Source: Gibbula magus (taxonomy: Eukaryota > Mollusca > Gastropoda > Trochida > Trochidae). Taken from it: 64,000 nucleotides of DNA. The position numbers and the translations under genes were made by a program. Every line of letters starts with the position of its first letter. Position 1 is the stretch's first letter. The stretch covers positions 52,816,989 through 52,880,988 of the forward strand of contig OW388297.1 of assembly GCA_936450465.1 (NCBI GenBank), in the 5' to 3' direction. The notes beneath the pieces were generated by a model. The model was not told where the DNA came from, did no database searches, and worked only from the letters and a program-made list of their open reading frames with translations. Below are positions 10,790 through 20,911 of this stretch, in pieces.

Positions 10790-12269
10790 TGTGATGGGTA
10801 TAATGCTACAGAACATGGAGTTACAGAATGTTTCAACACTTCAACTGGTGTAAGACAGGGATGTGTTCTCAGCCCTGTTCTATTTATATTTTTTCATACA
10901 TGAACTTGTAACTGAAATGTATAATGAATGTGATTATGGAGTATTTGTTTCACAAGATATTGTCGATATAATGCTTTTACTTTTTGCAGATGATATTGCC
11001 TTATTGTCATTTTCTATTAGTGGCCTGCAGAAACAGTTAAATGTTCTTCAATCATATTGTGAGAAATGGGGCCTTGAAGTAAATCTGAGAAAGACAGGCG
11101 TTATTGTTTTCAGAAATGGTGGCATAGTCAATAAATTTGAAAAATGGACATATTGTAATAAGGAGGTAAATATAGTGTCATACTACAAATATTTAGGATT
11201 GATGGTATCTTCAAGATTATCTTGGACGCCAGCCTGTAAACAGCTTGCTTTGCAGGCATCAAAAGCTTTGATTCCTGTATATAATGTATTTAAAGAAAAC
11301 AAGTTTATATATTTTGCAGTTGTTTCGAATGTATTTGACAGGAAAATTGCACCAATTCTTTTATATGGTTCTGAAATATGGGGAGTTAAAAAATTCATGC
11401 CTTATATTTTAAACATTTCTTAGGAGTTGGTAAATATGCATCGAACAAGGCTATTTTAGGAGAAACTGGTCGTGAAAGTTTATTTGTTTCATCACAGGTA
11501 CGAGCTGTCAAATATTGGATAAAGTTACTACGCATGAATTCAAACAGACTACCGCTCCAATGTTATAATATGTTAAAAAGATTAGATGAAAGAGGTAAAC
11601 ACTCTTGGGTTTCAGATATAAGAACTATTCTTTTTATGTCTGGTTTTTCGAAATTGCTTGGATATCGCAAGATATTGGTAATGATAAATTATTTACTTTT
11701 ATCCTTAAGCAGAGATTGCATGATATATTTTCACAAAACTGGCATTGTTATATATCATCTTCAGGATTTCTATGTAACTATTCAAGCATTAAATCATTTC
11801 TTGTTCCTGAAAAATATGTAACTGAATTACAGGATAGAACATTAAGAAGAGCCTTTTGTAAAATGCGTATATCATTACATGATTTTGATGTGAATTTTTT
11901 CAGAAGGAAAAATGTACAAGATAAAAATAAGAGTTTATGTTACTATTGTAATGAAGGCTGTGTTGAAAATGAATTTCATGTATTTCTTGTTTGTAATCAG
12001 TACCAGCCTCTTAGAAACAGATACCTTCCTATGATTTCAACTGTGCATAAAGATGAACAATTAATGAACAATTTGTTAAACTCAAGCAATATCAATATAA
12101 TTTTATCTGTGTCAATGTTGCTAAAAAGATTTTTGAAATGAGACGTAAATAATACATTATGTTATTTATATATTTTCCACGTGACTGTACAATTTCAACC
12201 ATAAACCATAACTGTACTATAGGTCATCGGGCCTGAAATACTGAATAAAGCTTCTGTCTGTCTGTCTGG
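10790..12269 (+). mobile_element. Non-LTR retrotransposon (LINE) 3' part, decayed
   Basis: Translation gives reverse transcriptase motifs: TGVRQGCVLSPVLF (~10840-10885) and FADDIALL (~10983). They are followed by thumb/connection sequence (YYKYLGLMVSSRLSW; FLGVGKYASNKAILGETGRE) and a C-terminal CCHC-like finger (CYYCNEGCVENEFHVFLVC, ~11938-11994). Coding stops at 12139-12141. Frameshifts occur near 10890 (in a T-run), near 11410 and near 11640, so the ORF is dead. The 3' end carries 'gaataaagcttctgtctgtctgtctgg', a (CTGT)n tail typical of LINEs that end in short repeats. The N-terminal part of the RT and the endonuclease are missing (5' truncation). A related 3' end lies inverted near 49780. 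Confidence 0.8.
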
Positions 12270-12430
12270 TATAATGCTACACTGAATTTCATCGCAGTAC
12301 TAGCGCTAGTTCCAGCCAAGCTGGTAGGTTTCACTGTAATGCATAGACACCATGGCGTTGCGGGCTTTCTCCCTGCAATAAAAGTGATATAACTGAACTA
12401 CTATTTAAATCAGCGTCACCTAACCTCAAT
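12270..12430 (+). mobile_element. Diverged 5'-truncated SINE fragment
   Basis: Begins directly after the LINE (CTGT)n tail with 'ataatgctacactgaatttc' and keeps the 'gcgttgcgggctttctccct' block. The tail is badly decayed. Being joined to the LINE 3' end, it could be an old LINE/SINE template switch or an independent insertion. Confidence 0.7.
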
Positions 12431-13742
12431 ATGATGAGACCTTTCAGATGAGGTCAATAATCAACTTGGGACCTTGAACTTGGCACAGACCAGTTAATCT
12501 TAACGTTTAGCCATACATTTTGATTGGTCAGTGATAGAATAACTGGATCATTCGCATGGGGTAATAGGAGTGCTATTAACCTTGAGAACAAAGGTATATT
12601 TAAATCCTACTATGGTTATATCCGGGGCAGCAGTGTTTTAACCAACATATGTTGTTTAATTTAAATATTATAAGAAACAACGGCACCATGCCTATTTCAT
12701 TTTGACGCCTGAATAACGGACGCGCAATTGAGAGTATTGGAAGTAACAACCTTGTTGTAAGGATAACCGTTGATGCACTAATTATATAATTAAAATAGAA
12801 CAGTAATGTTGAGGTATTGTATATGCAATGCTTTTACGTATTGTATATATTATTTTGTATATTCTTACGGTAAAACGACACAAAACAATACCTCCTAAAT
12901 AATGCTTTCAGGTAAAATAATTGTTATTTTGCCATGATCTTAATTTTCAAGATGTAATACGTTTCAAAATAACGTAAGGACGGCGAATTCGAACTCGCGT
13001 CCTGTCGCTTCCGTGTTATCATGACTGTGGGCGAGTCTCCCGACGGTACGAAGGTTGCTTCCCTTCCGTCCGGTTGCAAATGTTGACTCACATATCACAC
13101 GGAGAGCTAAACTTAATTAGCGTCGGAGCTGCTAGCAGTTTTTTTAGCAGTTTTTCTTCTAGTAAGGTTTCAAGAACTCATATACATAACTTCATACATT
13201 CACCCCTTGGGATTTTTTTTGACATATTCACTTTTAAGTTTCAAGATCCCGAGTTCCAAAAAAATCCTTGTAAACACGATAACTTGAACACAACTTGTGC
13301 TATCAAGCTTATATTTGGTATATATCAACTATATAGAAAGACCAAAACTTTGTGCTAAAATCTGCCAAAGGTCAAGGTGACAACTTAAGCATGCATTTGT
13401 GAATATGCCTTACATTAACTGTTAATACTTTTAACACTGTTAAATCGTTACATGATTGAAATATACACAATCAAAAGTGATAATTAATTTTGTGCTTTTG
13501 AATATTGAATGTCAAAGGTCAAGGTCATGAGATATTGGTGAAAACCATGTTGCCCATTTTAGTGTTGTTGTGGAGAAGGCGGAACATGGAAAGGCGAGAC
13601 CCTCAGGTTCGGAGCTGCTCTGATTTTGCGGTGTCCCTCAAACGCTAATCTAGTATTAGTAAGGAGTCCTTATTTAGAGTAAGTGGGTAGTCTTCCACTC
13701 TTCAGTCACCAAGCAGGTATTACATCCATATACATGTTATTC
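12431..13742. other. Non-coding DNA with a tRNA-like stretch
   Basis: The minus strand of 12978-13072 has an acceptor-like pair (ggacgg / ccgtcc) and a B-box-like 'gagttcgaattc'. Its arms do not fold into a normal cloverleaf, so it is probably a tRNA-derived repeat. 'tcaaggtca'-type words near 13370-13530 resemble the ~145-bp repeat family at 59690. Otherwise nothing seen. Confidence 0.35.
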
Positions 13743-14040
13743 GTTAGCGCGTTCTGCTTCGGATCAAGAGGTCCGGGGTTCGAATCCCGCCAAGGGCACG
13801 GTTATTTTGTTTGCAGTAGAGAACTACTGTTCTACAAGCAGAAAGGTTTGGGTGCAATGCTACACTGAATTTCAGTGTAGTACCACCCATGGTTCGCTAG
13901 TTCCAGCCGCTGCTCGCAGGTTTCACCGCAGTGCATAGTCACATGGTGTTGCGGGCTTTCTCCCTGTCATAATACTAGCAGCCGCGATATAAGTGAATTA
14001 CTCTTGAAAGCGGCGTTAAATCCCAACTCACTCACTCACT
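13743..14040 (+). mobile_element. tRNA-derived SINE
   Basis: Starts within the A box (gttagcgcgttctgcttcgg), has the B box 'ggggttcgaatcc', complete body and ends 'gcggcgttaaatcccaactc' + (actc)n. One of the better-preserved copies. Confidence 0.9.
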
Positions 14041-14448
14041 ACTAACATTGCCGATTACAGAAAGTACGTTACTTTAGTAATTATTTGCTGACAACCCTAT
14101 TCTTTACGAATTAGCTGTACACTGAAATTAACAAGATCATGTTTATGCTACCCCATTAAATACCTCATTTACAAAGCTGCAACAGTTTGACAGGATCATT
14201 TGTCATTTGACATTTACAAGCCCTTCTAAGAACGGATTGACGGAATATAAATTCTGTACACACGCCGAAGTGCATTAGACTATTCACTCGTCCATCATGT
14301 AAACGGCATGACAATCGACCACAGCATGAAATGTCCATATGGTTAAATGTTTCACTGAACCTGTTTATGTTTGTTTCCTAGTCGGAACAACCGTGTATAT
14401 GTAAATTGCTTGTTCACGTGATTGAAGGCACTAAATATTGGACTTATC
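14041..14448. other. Non-coding DNA
   Basis: Nothing recognised. Confidence 0.4.
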
Positions 14449-14600
14449 ACGCAATGTACATCTGAGTAATGCTTTTCAACAAGTCACACCTAAACTGTGT
14501 GTCATGTAATGACAAAGTACAACGATGTTTCCTCATTTGAAATACATCACTGTCATGGCGGCATATGTACAATTGTCTGTCCTTTCAATCGTTGCTTTAG
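14449..14600 (+). repeat. Dispersed repeat, partner of 8190-8335
   Basis: Shares ordered blocks with the reverse complement of 8190-8335; no coding potential. Confidence 0.65.
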
Positions 14601-14601
14601 T

Positions 14602-14880
14602 TTCAGGGTTGTAAGAGTGCAAACTTGTTTATATAAGTCACAATTCATCACAAGTCCAAACCTTTCATTTTAAACATTTCACGTGTTAATGTCCCTTTCC
14701 CTGATCTTTACAACTTACCTAATGCAAATATTATTTCAGCATCACGTTTAGATTTCTATATGTTTCAGGGTTGTAGATGTGCAGACTTTATCTATGTATG
14801 TCACAGTTCATCACCTAAACCTTTTAAATGAAACACTGCATGAGTCCATTGTCCCCTCGCTGATATTAACACAGCATACA
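14602..14880 (+). repeat. Local tandem duplication, about 160-bp unit
   Basis: Both halves begin 'tttcagggttgta' (14602 and 14764). They continue with similar 'gtgcaaacttgttta / gtgcagactttatcta', 'tcacaattcatcac / tcacagttcatcacc' and 'aatgtccctttccctgat / ccattgtcccctcgctgat'. Clearly diverged, so an old duplication. Confidence 0.6.
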
Positions 14881-15060
14881 AATGTACCGAATACAAATAT
14901 TTATCACCCGAAACTGTGGAGATATCTTTTTGGCAGTAGATTTTGCGCAATGCCCTGTCACCGTCAACTACAGGACATCACAATGCGTCATCAAATCTTC
15001 ATCAATTTCAATGAAAACTGTAGGCATGTCTTACCTGGCGTTGTCTGTCATTATCTGCAT

Positions 15061-15275
15061 GACTGCAGTAGAGAAATGTTCTATTCGCAGTAAGGTTTGG
15101 GTGCAATGCTACATTGGATTTCAGTGCAGTATCACCCAGCCGATGCTCGCAGGTTTCATCGCAATTCATAGCCATATGGCGTTGCAGGATTTCTCACTGC
15201 AATAATACTAGCAGGCGTGATATAAGTGAAATACTCTTGAAAGCGGCGTTAAACCCCAACTTGCCTCACCTCCCC
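15061..15275 (+). mobile_element. 5'-truncated SINE
   Basis: Starts in the body (gcagtagagaaatgttctat), lacks the tRNA head and has an intact 'gcggcgttaaaccccaac' tail followed by a cctcacctcccctc stretch. Confidence 0.85.
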
Positions 15276-17400
15276 TCATGCATGAATAAATATTGTCACG
15301 CAATAGGGCCACTTTGCAATGAAGTATTAGTGACCGATATTTCCAATACACATGTAAAGAAAAACAATCATGTTTTCACAATGTATTATCAATTTCGCTC
15401 AATAAATATGTACGAGTTCGTTTTAGCAAACCAAACAAACTATCTGAACCAAAGTCAATAATTTCGTCTTTAGGAATAGAAATTGCATGCTTAGCACATC
15501 GTCAATTTGCAAACACACCAGTGAAACCTGGTATATTGTGCATTGTATAAATATACTTCATTTCATCAATGACCTGTTTTTACTGGGTTTTGTAGCATTG
15601 CAAAAAATGAAACGTAAATATGTGTTGCTTATAGATATATTGCTTCAGCAGCGATGCCAAATATTGTATGTCACGTAGACGCACATTTGTGCCATCTGCT
15701 GAAAACTCTGAATCGTATGTCAGTCGTTATATTCAAATCGTTATTATTTGGTGTCACTAGATATTGCATGAGTATAAATAAACGAATGTTAAAACTTCTA
15801 TCAATTTAGGGTCGTTATTATATATAAATTCCTACAGAAACGTATTATTGCCAGGACGAAAATTATATTAAACTATCTCCTTTGCCGGACATAGTATCAC
15901 CTTCGTAGGAGATAAGATTGTCTACGAAGGACATAGTATCTCCGACGTTATAGATAGCATTTGCTAGTATGTAGGACACACTATCTGCTACCTAGGATTT
16001 AGTTTCTGCTACGTTTGACTTCTGGCATAATCTGTCATAATTGAATTACGCGCATGTACACCAATATTGTAACATGTACATCCACCGATTTATCATGTTA
16101 TAAAATGGGTGCACCACTTATTATTGTTCCTCGTCCAACTTCCCTCTGTCATGAGTCTTGCCAGTTTTCATCACTAACTGTGTTAAGCTACGATAGGGAA
16201 CGCTGCACCAGAAATGTACTGTGGGTTTTCATTTTCTGGCACAGAAACCTTTATTGATCAATACGTTTGTTATCCTAACTGTATGCGTTACCTTTTTCTC
16301 AGTTAAGTTTTTGTTTAGAAACTTCAAAAACCCAGAACTATTGCTTATCAAACTTAATATTATAAGCGATAACAGTATACCAAACGTCTGTGATATCATT
16401 ATCTTCTTGAGAGATGTTATTAGTAAATAGATTGAATGTTTTTATCTATTTACTGCGATACTATCTGCGTGAAATATGTGTCTCTTCAAGAGATAAATTT
16501 ATCGAAATACTATCTGCATTAACTTTTTATTTACAAAGATGTGATACATGCGATGTAGACACATATTCGATAAGTTTTCCTGATAATACACATTACGCTC
16601 ATGTTTACTTTATGAATTTGTGTCTGCAACTGTATGGCCCATTGATCACAACTGATATATACAACATTATTATAAGGTCATATAGATATACAATGTACAA
16701 TGTAGAGATAAGCAAACGTGTTTTCAAAGTTGTGAAATTTATTTCCAAACATATGTTATGTTGCTGAATAGGATGTCACTTAAAATGTACATAAATGTAC
16801 ACCCCAACAATACATGCACATATTTTTTTATTCTGCAGCACATCCTCGGAAATCAACGAACTACTTGAAGTAGGGAAATAAATTCGTGTGCTTGTCATGT
16901 ACCTTATGCGTTAGTATAACATTTTGAACTTGGTAAATATTAGAAATTATTTTCTATTATAAGTCAACATTGGCCTTGCATTGCACTTCATTCGTGGTAT
17001 CTGACGGAGTTATATCATAATTGCATATGAACAATAATACATGCGAATGCCTAATATAATGTTATTTACTTAAACACTATCAAGCTATATAAACGCATCT
17101 ATATTGCATATGTCTGTTTGCAAAACTTTTATAATTCGTAACGGTGTACGATCTCTAGTAATAACATCATTCACAGAAGATCGACACACGTTTCTTGCAG
17201 CTACATGCTTGGGTGTTTCAAGCTTGAAAGAGACTTCAAATCATGTACATATACGTACATGTATGGGCATTAAGAGAAATCTTAATTTCGCCTTCTTTGG
17301 AGAGCAAAAATGAAACAGATAAAAATAAATATATATTATATGAGATCACATCTTAAGAAGAGCAATAGATCAGCTGATCAACACTTCCTTTCGTCCGGGG
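15276..17400. other. AT-rich non-coding DNA
   Basis: At 15886-15955 the word 'ggacatagtatc' occurs twice around a hairpin (cttcgtaggaga... / ...tctacgaag). Frames of 60-117 codons (for example 16414-16767) show no recognisable protein and have the composition expected by chance in AT-rich DNA. Confidence 0.35.
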
Positions 17401-17656
17401 GCGCGTTCGGGGCACGGCAACTTGTCTGCAGTAGAGAACTGTTCTACACGCAGTAAGGTTTGGTGCAATGCTACACTGAATTTCAGCGTAGTACCACCCA
17501 TGGTTCGCTAGTTCCAGCGGATGCTCGCAGGTTTCACCGCAATGGATAGCCACATGCTGTTGCGGGCTTTCTCCCTGCAATGATACTAGCAGCCGCGATA
17601 TAAGTGAAATACTGTCGAGAGCGGCGTTTAACTCTAAATCACCTCAACTCCACCTT
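17401..17656 (+). mobile_element. SINE with internally deleted tRNA head
   Basis: 'gcgcgttcgg' (end of the A-box region) is joined directly to 'ggcacggcaac', skipping the ~40 bp with the B box. Body and tail are otherwise complete. The lost B box should make the copy transcriptionally dead. Confidence 0.85.
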
Positions 17657-19174
17657 GTTTTGCAGCTTTCACCTTTACATTCACTAAACTGAATGAACTG
17701 CATTGAATTGATAATTTGATAACAACAGTCATTACATTACACATAGTGACTTCAACCACATAATGGCTCTTTAAAACGTAACACTGTACTTTATGTTACT
17801 AGGTTTTATAACGGACAAGTTATCTAATCGTGTAATACTTATGCAAGATTCTAACTGATTTTAACTGACAACGGATTTTGAAAGGGGGACGTATGCTTCA
17901 GCTAGGTTTGAAGCGTTCAGGTCCAGAAACCCAGGAACCTTCGGCTTTGGAAACCAAGGATTGCCTTCCACAGGATGAGCGAGAATGTGGTGAGTGTTTG
18001 AGTGCTTATCAAATTTATACTTACATGGTTTCAATTTGTCTAAATGGAAAAGTAATTATTTAAATGAGACTGAAAAGGATAAAAGATGAAACGTGAAATT
18101 ATATTCTTTAAAAGTCGAACATTTTCTTTTATGTCGTTTTCGTTGACAGCCAGCCGACTGAAAATGGTTTCAGCAAACTGTTAATTGTTTCTTAACGTCC
18201 TTTGCACTGACGTTGGTATGAAAAGGAAATACGAATACAGTTTTTGAGAATTAATTGTTGACCGTGAAAATGCATGTTCAAATAGCTAAACAGATGTTGT
18301 GTATGTTATATATATAAGAAGTGAAATTCAGGAAAATATACATTTACTATTACTACTAATTATAAGGATACTTAAATCGCGCTAAATCCACAAGACAAAG
18401 GGCTGTGCTCAAAGCACTACAGACATTATTACCCTGGTAAAAGGACCATCATCGTTCAATTTTCGTCTCAGCTCCCCTAGGAGTATGTAAGAAATTAAAC
18501 AGAAACTAAAGAACACATGAGAAAACAAAGTAAGACTGGAGAATATCGTAAGGAGTAATATCTGACAACGTCGGTTGACAGTACAGGACGGTATTTAAGA
18601 AACTACTCGTTTTCAGATTGCTGTTCACGTGGCCATTGAACAAGAGGGATTGACACGAATAAATATGACATCCTGCTCAATCTCTGCCAATGGCAGTGTC
18701 TGAATTACGGAAAGGAACTTTGGCCGACATAATATTATGCATGTGGAGGCACAACACGACTCCTACATAAGCAAGACTATATAGCAAATTGTTATTGTTT
18801 ACTTGTAAGCTTTTTGCTTATTTGCTGTTTGTTTATATTTATCAACTTCACTTCACAAATATGTTATGTTGATACAACATACTGACGTGTAGTTTCCATG
18901 TATGGTTTTATGTATTTATTCGGTTGTATAGGTTTTCCGTACTTCTAAATACTCAATTATTATAATCAATGTTGTAATTATGAAAATGATTGTTTTAATT
19001 AAACTGATTTCTTTTATCTAACTTAGTATTTTACTTATCAAACTAAGTCAAAATCATTTTTCAACCAATGTTATTTCTGCCAAAAATAGTAAAATTATAT
19101 TCTTCGTCATAATTTTGTTTTTCAAAGTCCTATTAGTCATCGAAATCTGATTTTCTTTATCAAAGACAATGAAG
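17657..19174. other. Non-coding DNA with one weak exon candidate
   Basis: At 17880-17989 a less AT-rich frame (LKRSGPETQEPSALETKDCL) ends at a consensus donor, GTGAGT at 17990. No acceptor or partner exon was found. The rest shows nothing recognisable. Confidence 0.25.
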
Positions 19175-19387
19175 CGCTCCGCGCGACCGTATAGGTTCTT
19201 ACATTCCCATGTCCAGGTACCCATTTGTACAGCTGGGTGAACTGAGTGCAATGTGGATGAAGTGCCTTGCCCAAGGACACAACACAGTATAAGACCCAGG
19301 TCACAAATGTTTGGTGTCTCCACCGGGATTCGAACCCGAGCCGTTGGCTTGAGAGCCAGACATGCTAACCACTACAACACTGTGCTC
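19175..19387 (-). mobile_element. tRNA-derived SINE of a second family
   Basis: The minus strand reads a tRNA-like head with A box 'gtagtggttagcatg' and B box 'cgggttcgaatccc'. A different body follows, with 'ccttgggcaaggcacttcat', 'cacccagctgtacaaatggg' and 'tacctggacatggg'. This body resembles a conserved internal domain found in SINEs across many invertebrates (possibly the Nin domain, from memory). It lies just outside the YR retrotransposon. Confidence 0.7.
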
Positions 19388-19407
19388 ATTTTCATCATCA
19401 AAGTCAC

Positions 19408-19460
19408 GTTTTGTTAAACTTACGTCATCAACAGATTACATGAAACATAAATGCCTATAT
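19408..19460 (-). repeat. Split direct repeat B2 (3' end of YR element)
   Basis: 53 bp identical to B1. Preceded (in element sense) by ~100 bp holding a 'gaataaa' polyadenylation-like signal near 19471. Confidence 0.9.
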
Positions 19461-19562
19461 GTCCTTTATTCAATGCTACGTACCGCCATACATAATTGTA
19501 CAGAAGTCCATGTTCATTCAATAATACTGAAATAAACAAATATGATTAACCAATTAAAAAGT

Positions 19563-19659
19563 TAGCACCAAACAAGAACAACTAGTCAACCTTCGTTGAC
19601 TAGAGAGGTCCCACAAGGGAAGGGAGGTAACTCTCCGTAATCTGTCTGACTACAGTTTT
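19563..19659 (-). repeat. Split direct repeat A2
   Basis: Identical to A1 over 97 bp; abuts and overlaps B1 by 5 bp (19655-19659). Confidence 0.9.
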
Positions 19660-19707
19660 GTTAAACTTACGTCATCAACAGATTACATGAAACATAAATG
19701 CCTATAT
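19655..19707 (-). repeat. Split direct repeat B1
   Basis: 53 bp identical to B2 at 19408-19460. Sits internally next to A2, reproducing the joint a circular form would have. Confidence 0.9.
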
Positions 19708-19888
19708 AGTGAGTAAAGGAAAAACAATAAAAACTACAAAACCATAATATAAAGCAACCTGCCATATAAAGTAAAACAACCGACATGCATCATATTGAGA
19801 GCAAGTTCAAGTAAGAAATATCATAATCCAAAAAGCAGAACATTTACAGCGCTCAAGCTCATACTGAACTCCGCAGACAGTGTCGATC

Positions 19889-20911
19889 TCACACCATGAG
19901 AACTGAATTAGAAAAGGTTTTTGGCGTCCGGCTGTGCACATAGTGACCATAGAAAACAGATTCGGTCTTCCATCGTCCTATTTTCATGACAATCTTAGGA
20001 TCCTGACAAGCCTCTATAGCTAGTGTTGCTCCTGTTGGACGGAACGATTTCGCAGTGAACTGTTTGGGAGAGAGTCCGGCATCTGTGATAGACTGTTCTA
20101 GTATCTGTGACACAGTGGATGCCCGAATGCCTTTGTGTGGAGCATACAGAGACAGAAAAACACTACTAGTACCCGTTCGGAGAGCAGATGTCCGCTCTAT
20201 GTAGTCCTTCACTGTGTGAACCGGGTCTAACTTGCTGATATCTAACACCTCAAATCCAGCACGCGAAGTGTCATTTTTGATACCAAAGAACGTAATTGTC
20301 AGGGAACCATTAGCATGAAAAACTAGCTGATCTGTGGTAAACACATTACTTTCCGCGAGCCGAGTCTGGGCATCATAATGTACCGATTTGGGTGCGATAT
20401 CCGATGGCCGCAGCATAGCCACTAGAGCTAAGAGAGTCACCGCCTTTTGGCGAAGCTGTTTAATTGACAGCATACCATTTTCTGGCCATCCTAGAAACAA
20501 ATCAGTTAACGCTGATACGGGTAACACAGTGGAGCGTTGCATAGGAGCTACTGTACCAGACTTAACAAGAGCTTGTGTTAACCTAGACACATCAGGACTG
20601 TGTACAATGTTCTGAACATTAACAGCCTCAAATAAACAAGATATAGCTGCACAGGCACTTTTCAGTTGAGACCTTGGTTTTGGAGATGAATCTGCAACTG
20701 TACAGAGGAAGTTCGCTAACATGCATGTACTGGTAGGGGGAAACACACATTTCGTCTCAACACAAAAATCTCTTAGTTTTTTAACATAGGAATTGTACAA
20801 TCGTAGAGTACTTGGCGCTAAAGCATACGCGATCTGATCCGCAGCTCGAATGGTCCACCCGGAACGAATTAACCGTTCCCTCCATAGATCCTCCAAGCGT
20901 ACAGTTTCCAT
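19889..20911 (-). CDS. Tyrosine recombinase of YR retrotransposon
   Basis: 340 residues if started at the ATG at 20911-20909. The frame is open upstream to ~21730, but that part is out-of-frame RT sequence. The N-terminal SAM-like core-binding part includes LAPSTLRLYNSYVKKLRDFC. The catalytic domain has the first Arg in LVAMLRPSDIAP (~168), a K-x-x-R box (KSFRPTGATL, ~288-291, Lys replacing the usual His), GRWKTES with Trp at the second His/Trp position (~314), and the nucleophile in YGHYV (Tyr ~324). It is expected to integrate a circular DNA form by strand exchange at the short shared sequence. It overlaps the RT ORF by 43 bp in another frame, so expression may need reinitiation, frameshifting or splicing. 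Confidence 0.88.
   Translation of the reverse strand: METVRLEDLWRERLIRSGWTIRAADQIAYALAPSTLRLYNSYVKKLRDFCVETKCVFPPTSTCMLANFLCTVADSSPKPRSQLKSACAAISCLFEAVNVQNIVHSPDVSRLTQALVKSGTVAPMQRSTVLPVSALTDLFLGWPENGMLSIKQLRQKAVTLLALVAMLRPSDIAPKSVHYDAQTRLAESNVFTTDQLVFHANGSLTITFFGIKNDTSRAGFEVLDISKLDPVHTVKDYIERTSALRTGTSSVFLSLYAPHKGIRASTVSQILEQSITDAGLSPKQFTAKSFRPTGATLAIEACQDPKIVMKIGRWKTESVFYGHYVHSRTPKTFSNSVLMV

Noticed and set aside
12978..13072. Possible tRNA gene on the minus strand
   Set aside because: Acceptor and B-box-like parts exist but the arms do not form a normal cloverleaf; likely a tRNA-derived repeat.
16414..16767. 117-codon frame
   Set aside because: AT-rich chance composition, no motif and no gene-like context.
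17880..17989. Possible exon ending at GTGAGT
   Set aside because: Only a donor; no acceptor, start or partner exon could be seen.
19321..19387. Possible tRNA gene on the minus strand
   Set aside because: A and B boxes are good, but the sequence continues into a SINE body and the anticodon arm is irregular.
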